Of a stretch of DNA of 64,000 nucleotides, positions 61,265-64,000 are shown piece after piece. Position 1 is the first letter of the stretch, and each line of letters opens with the position of its first letter. The stretch is from Planosporangium spinosum (GTDB lineage Bacteria; Actinomycetota; Actinomycetes; Mycobacteriales; Micromonosporaceae). The DNA lies in the NCBI RefSeq assembly GCF_049999945.1, contig NZ_JBLYUB010000016.1, forward strand, positions 121,522 through 185,521, read 5' to 3'. The position numbers and the translations under genes were made by a program. The notes beneath the pieces are model-generated. The model was not told the origin of the DNA, did not search any database, and saw only the letters and a program-made list of their open reading frames with translations.

Positions 61265-61816
61265 CTACGAGGAACAGACAGCCTCGCGGTCCCGGAGCTC
61301 GCCGACGAGTCGCGCGGTCACCGGCGTGTCGATGCCGTGCCGTCGCGCCGCGCGCAGTACGGCACCGCCGATGGCGTCCAACTCGGTCGGCCGGTCCGCC
61401 TCCGCGTCGCGCTGCATCGAGGACCTCATGCCCGCCGGTACCCGGTCGAACATGTCCAGGACCGCCGCCGCGTCCACCCGTACGCCGGCCGCCCCCGCCA
61501 CCGCGGCCACCTCGCCGATCACCGTTTCGAGGTCGGCCCTCCGCTCGGCGCGTACCACCCCGGCCGGCCCACCGGCGTGCGTGGTCAGCAACGCCAGCGG
61601 CGCCAGGAAGGCGAGCTTGTCCCACAGCAGGGCCACCTCGTCGTCACGGACCGTCACGTCCAGTCCGGCCCGGCGCAACTGGGCCGCCAGCGCGTCGACG
61701 CGTTCGCGTGGCGCCGTGTCGCTGGCCAGCTCGATCCGGCAGAACGGGCTGGTGTGCGCGATCCGTCCGCCGACCATCACGTCGCCCGCGAAGGCGGCGA
61801 GGCTCGCGCGCTCCAT
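61265..61816 (-). pseudogene. Ketopantoate reductase C-terminal fragment
   Basis: About 183 residues remain, equal to the ApbA/PanE C-terminal domain: GRIAHTSPFCRIELAS, LRRAGLDVTVRDDEVALLWDKLAFLAPLALLTT, and FDRVPAGMRSSMQRDAEADRPTELDAIGG with the conserved substrate-binding region. The N-terminal Rossmann domain (GxGxxG) that binds NADPH is missing; only 38 bases separate the first possible ATG from the next gene's stop. It can hardly be active. A deletion fused the fragment to the neighbour. Confidence 0.8.
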
Positions 61817-61854
61817 GCGAGACCAGGCTGGTAGCTGGGCAGCTTCCTGGCCCG

Positions 61855-63000
61855 CTACTGCGCCGGGTCCGGGTCGGCCGGATGCCCGCCCGATGTCGCT
61901 CCCGTGGGGGGTGGTAGGTCGGCCTCGTCGAGCAGTCGCTGCGGCTGCCTGAGTACTTCGATGCTGCGTGTGACGATCGCGGTTACCGGGGTGGCCAGCG
62001 TGAGCCCGGCGACTCCGGCCAGGCCGCCGCCCAGCATCGCGGCGAGCAGGACCACCGGTGCGCTGAGTCGGAGCGTCGCGCCGAAGGCGAACGGGCTGAC
62101 GAGATTCTGCAGCAGAGTGTTGGCGAGGATGACGACCAGGATCATCCAGGCGGCGGTCGACCGCCCGCCGGCGCCCAGCGCGATCAGCACCGCGAAGACG
62201 GATGCCACCGCGGCGCCGAGGTAGGGCACGTACGTGCCGAGGAGGGTGATCACCGCGATCGCGCCGACCAGGGGCACGCGCAGGATCAGCGCGCCGATCG
62301 CGACCGCGACGGCGTTGACCGCGCCGAGCAGGGTCAGCCCGACGAAGTAGCGTCGGATGACAGTCGCCGCCTGGTTTAGCAACTGCTGGCCCAGGCGGCC
62401 GGGCAGCGGAATCCACCCGGCGGCCCGGGCCGCCATGTCGTGGCCGTCCTTGAGCAGGAAGAAGCAGACGAACAGCGCGACGAACAGGCCGAGCAGGACG
62501 TTTACGCCGGTGCCGAGCAGGTTGCCCAGCGCCGGTGCCAGGCCGGCCAGCAGGGTGCCCGACGAGCGCTGCACGGACCGCTCACCGGCCTCGGCGGCGC
62601 TGCCGTTCGCACCCACCGAGGCAATAATGTCGTGCACCTTGCCGACGGCGGCGCTCAGGCTCCGGCTGATCTGCTCCCGCTGGTCTGCGATGCCCCAGAC
62701 AACGAGCACCACCGCGCCGGCGCCCACCGCGATCACGATGAGCAGGGCCACGACGGCGCCGAGCGCGCGGGGCACGCGATGTCGAGCCAGTGCGTCGACG
62801 ACCGGCAGGAACACGATGGCCAGGAACAGGGCGACCAGCAGTGCGAGCACGATCGGCCGCAACACCATGATCATGACGAGCAGGCCGATGATCAGCAGCC
62901 CCACGCCGACGAGCGACCAGGCCAGGGTTCCCGCCGCTCGCAGTCGGTCGGAAAATCGCCGCGGCGGGGCCTCGGCCGGGTCGGTAGACACGGTCACCAC
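61855..63000 (-). CDS. AI-2E family transporter
   Basis: 381 residues, about eight helices (for example LAWSLVGVGLLIIGLLVMIMVL and LVGAIAVITLLGTYVPYLGAAVASVFAVLI). The large extracytoplasmic/cytoplasmic loop around RSLSAAVGKVHDIIASVG and the motif LGTYVPYLG are typical. Members have been called autoinducer-2 exporters, but most are unstudied or act as Na+/H+ antiporters. GTG 63000 is the start. The tail is Pro-rich. Confidence 0.92.
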   Translation of the reverse strand: MVTVSTDPAEAPPRRFSDRLRAAGTLAWSLVGVGLLIIGLLVMIMVLRPIVLALLVALFLAIVFLPVVDALARHRVPRALGAVVALLIVIAVGAGAVVLVVWGIADQREQISRSLSAAVGKVHDIIASVGANGSAAEAGERSVQRSSGTLLAGLAPALGNLLGTGVNVLLGLFVALFVCFFLLKDGHDMAARAAGWIPLPGRLGQQLLNQAATVIRRYFVGLTLLGAVNAVAVAIGALILRVPLVGAIAVITLLGTYVPYLGAAVASVFAVLIALGAGGRSTAAWMILVVILANTLLQNLVSPFAFGATLRLSAPVVLLAAMLGGGLAGVAGLTLATPVTAIVTRSIEVLRQPQRLLDEADLPPPTGATSGGHPADPDPAQ

Positions 63001-63230
63001 CAGTGGAGTTGCGGTATCCCTTCGGCTTGCCGTGCCGGGGTGTCACGGTGCTCGTGCCTCACGGCGACGGTCGTGACGCGGCTGAGCGCGTACGGCAGTG
63101 ACCAGCCGTGGGCACCAGCCGTACGGGCGCTGCGGTGCGCTGGCACGCAGGACGTGACCAGACGGACCCGTCGTGTGCCTGTCCACTCCGGCGCTCCGCC
63201 CGGGTTGTTCGGCGTGGATTCGCGTACGGG

Positions 63231-63611
63231 TCAGGCGAGGATCTTTGCCTTCTCCCGCTCGTACTCGCTCTGGTTGATGACGCCACGCTCCTTCAGCTCG
63301 GTGAGCGTCTTCAGCTCGCCGGCGGTTCCACCGCCCGCCGCCTCCCTTATATAGGTGCGGGCCTTCTGCTCCTGAAGCTGGGCGGCGCGGACCTGCCGCT
63401 CGTGCATCTTGCCGCCGCGCGCGATCAGGTAGGACAACACGCCGACCAGTGGAAGGGCGATGACGAAGACCGTCCAACCGGCCTTGGCCCAGCCACCGAG
63501 ATCGGGGCTGCGGAAGACGTCTACGAGGATCGACACGACCAGGAAGATCCACAACACCCACAGGAAGAACCAGAGCATCGTCAAGAATGCGTCCAACAAC
63601 GGATAGTTCAT
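63231..63611 (-). CDS. SHOCT domain membrane protein
   Basis: 126 residues. Two helices near the N-terminus (LLDAFLTMLWFFLWVLWIFLVVSILVDVF and AGWTVFVIALPLVGVLSYLIARG) form a phospholipase-D-N-type membrane anchor, followed by a charged helix and a C-terminal SHOCT domain (LKTLTELKERGVINQSEYEREKAKIL). SHOCT domains are thought to mediate oligomerisation. ATG 63611 has GGAAGG ahead. It stands alone. Confidence 0.92.
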   Translation of the reverse strand: MNYPLLDAFLTMLWFFLWVLWIFLVVSILVDVFRSPDLGGWAKAGWTVFVIALPLVGVLSYLIARGGKMHERQVRAAQLQEQKARTYIREAAGGGTAGELKTLTELKERGVINQSEYEREKAKILA

Positions 63612-63879
63612 CGTCCCGTCCTTCCTGTCCGGGATTTCCGCACGGCGCAGCCGCACCCGTACGCAAGCGTCATCCGCCCCGTGGTCACCCCGCCACACCC
63701 GGGACGGGTGATCCCCACCCGGTCCTGGGTGGCTTCGGGTAGTCGTGGCTCATCAGAGGGCTGTCCCCCGCCACTGGCCGGTCGGCCCACGACCTCCGCT
63801 GCCGTGGCAGGGGGCCGGCGGTGGAGATCTCCTGGTCTGGCCGAGGCGCCCACGCGCGGATCTTCTTCTCCGACTGAGC
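63612..63879. other. Intergenic region before the IS element
   Basis: No gene recognised in 268 bases. Confidence 0.5.
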
Positions 63880-64000
63880 TGTGTCAAGGATCTTGGACAG
63901 GTCCTCGTGGGTTTGCTGGTCAGGCGGCGATGCGGATCTGGTAGTCGGTGAGGGCTTCGGCTGGGGTGCGGTAGTCGAGCGCAGAGTGCAGCCGCTGCCG
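63880..64000 (-). mobile_element. IS3-family element, right end (partial)
   Basis: The likely end begins near 63880 with TGTGTCAAGGATCTTGGACA, about 40 bases beyond the transposase stop. The rest is outside the window. Confidence 0.6.
63920..64000 (-). CDS. IS3-family transposase (integrase core), C-terminal end
   Basis: The last 26 codons are in the window: RQRLHSALDYRTPAEALTDY and a short tail IRIAA. The RLHSAL-YRTPAE motif is the standard end of IS3-type integrase-core transposases. The gene is cut by the right edge. Confidence 0.85.
   Translation of the reverse strand, partial: RQRLHSALDYRTPAEALTDYQIRIAA

Overview
The window is GC-rich (roughly 72% by eye) actinobacterial chromosome. 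Codon use, frequent GTG starts, the dnaX–GNAT–ybaB–recR order, the small SRP RNA beside dnaX, the tadA-associated gene and the DUF6114/DUF6230 pair all fit a filamentous actinomycete. My best guess is the family Micromonosporaceae (Micromonospora or a relative). No phage, plasmid or CRISPR array is visible.

Layout. Positions 1-6041 (minus strand) hold a complete-looking dipeptide/oligopeptide ABC importer read in the order permease C, binding protein, permease B, ATPase D, ATPase F (F runs off the left edge). Positions 6486-10752 hold the recR/ybaB/GNAT/dnaX replication-repair operon, the SRP RNA and a tRNA-Ser(GGA). Positions 11079-46000 are mostly housekeeping and accessory single genes: a chemoreceptor, tRNA-Ser(CGA), purine nucleoside phosphorylase, tadA with its partner, a lipoprotein LytM peptidase, a glycosyltransferase, mtnA, an M48 protease, a PHP phosphoesterase, two DUF885 zinc hydrolases, a CoA-transferase, the DUF6114/DUF6230 pair, an ABC exporter with adaptor, PaiB, a GH25 lysozyme with a frameshifted signal peptide, an aldo/keto reductase, a rhamnogalacturonan lyase, an NAD(P)HX dehydratase, a MarR regulator, a sugar porter and a methyltransferase.

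Positions 46053-59759 form the most interesting part, an apparent biological-conflict and RiPP island. On the plus strand lie a small EACC1-like protein, a caspase with a canonical EF-hand loop, a decayed TnpB transposon containing a bizarre poly-G/poly-C tract, an 18-residue leader peptide, an EAD2/VMAP-C protein, a MoxR ATPase, and a 1415-residue protein that joins a SAV_2336/vWA-like region to an NB-ARC ATPase and TPRs (FxsT type). Facing these on the minus strand are fxsA (precursor ending in Phe-x-Ser-x-x), fxsB (radical SAM/SPASM) and a separate HExxH peptide-hydroxylase-like gene. My reading is that a vWA-MoxR-VMAP ternary system with a caspase effector has been merged with an Fxs cyclophane-peptide system through the fused FxsT protein. 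The Fxs families and the VMAP/MoxR/EACC1 families are known; the combination and the functional link are inference.

Positions 60330-64000 look like a decayed edge of the island: a frameshifted DHFR-like fragment, a DUF6086 gene, a ketopantoate-reductase fragment without its Rossmann domain, an AI-2E family membrane protein, a SHOCT-domain protein and the 3' end of an IS3-type transposase at the right edge. Several intergenic regions carry perfect hairpins, and three loci carry short tandem repeats that copy or directly follow a gene's 3' end.
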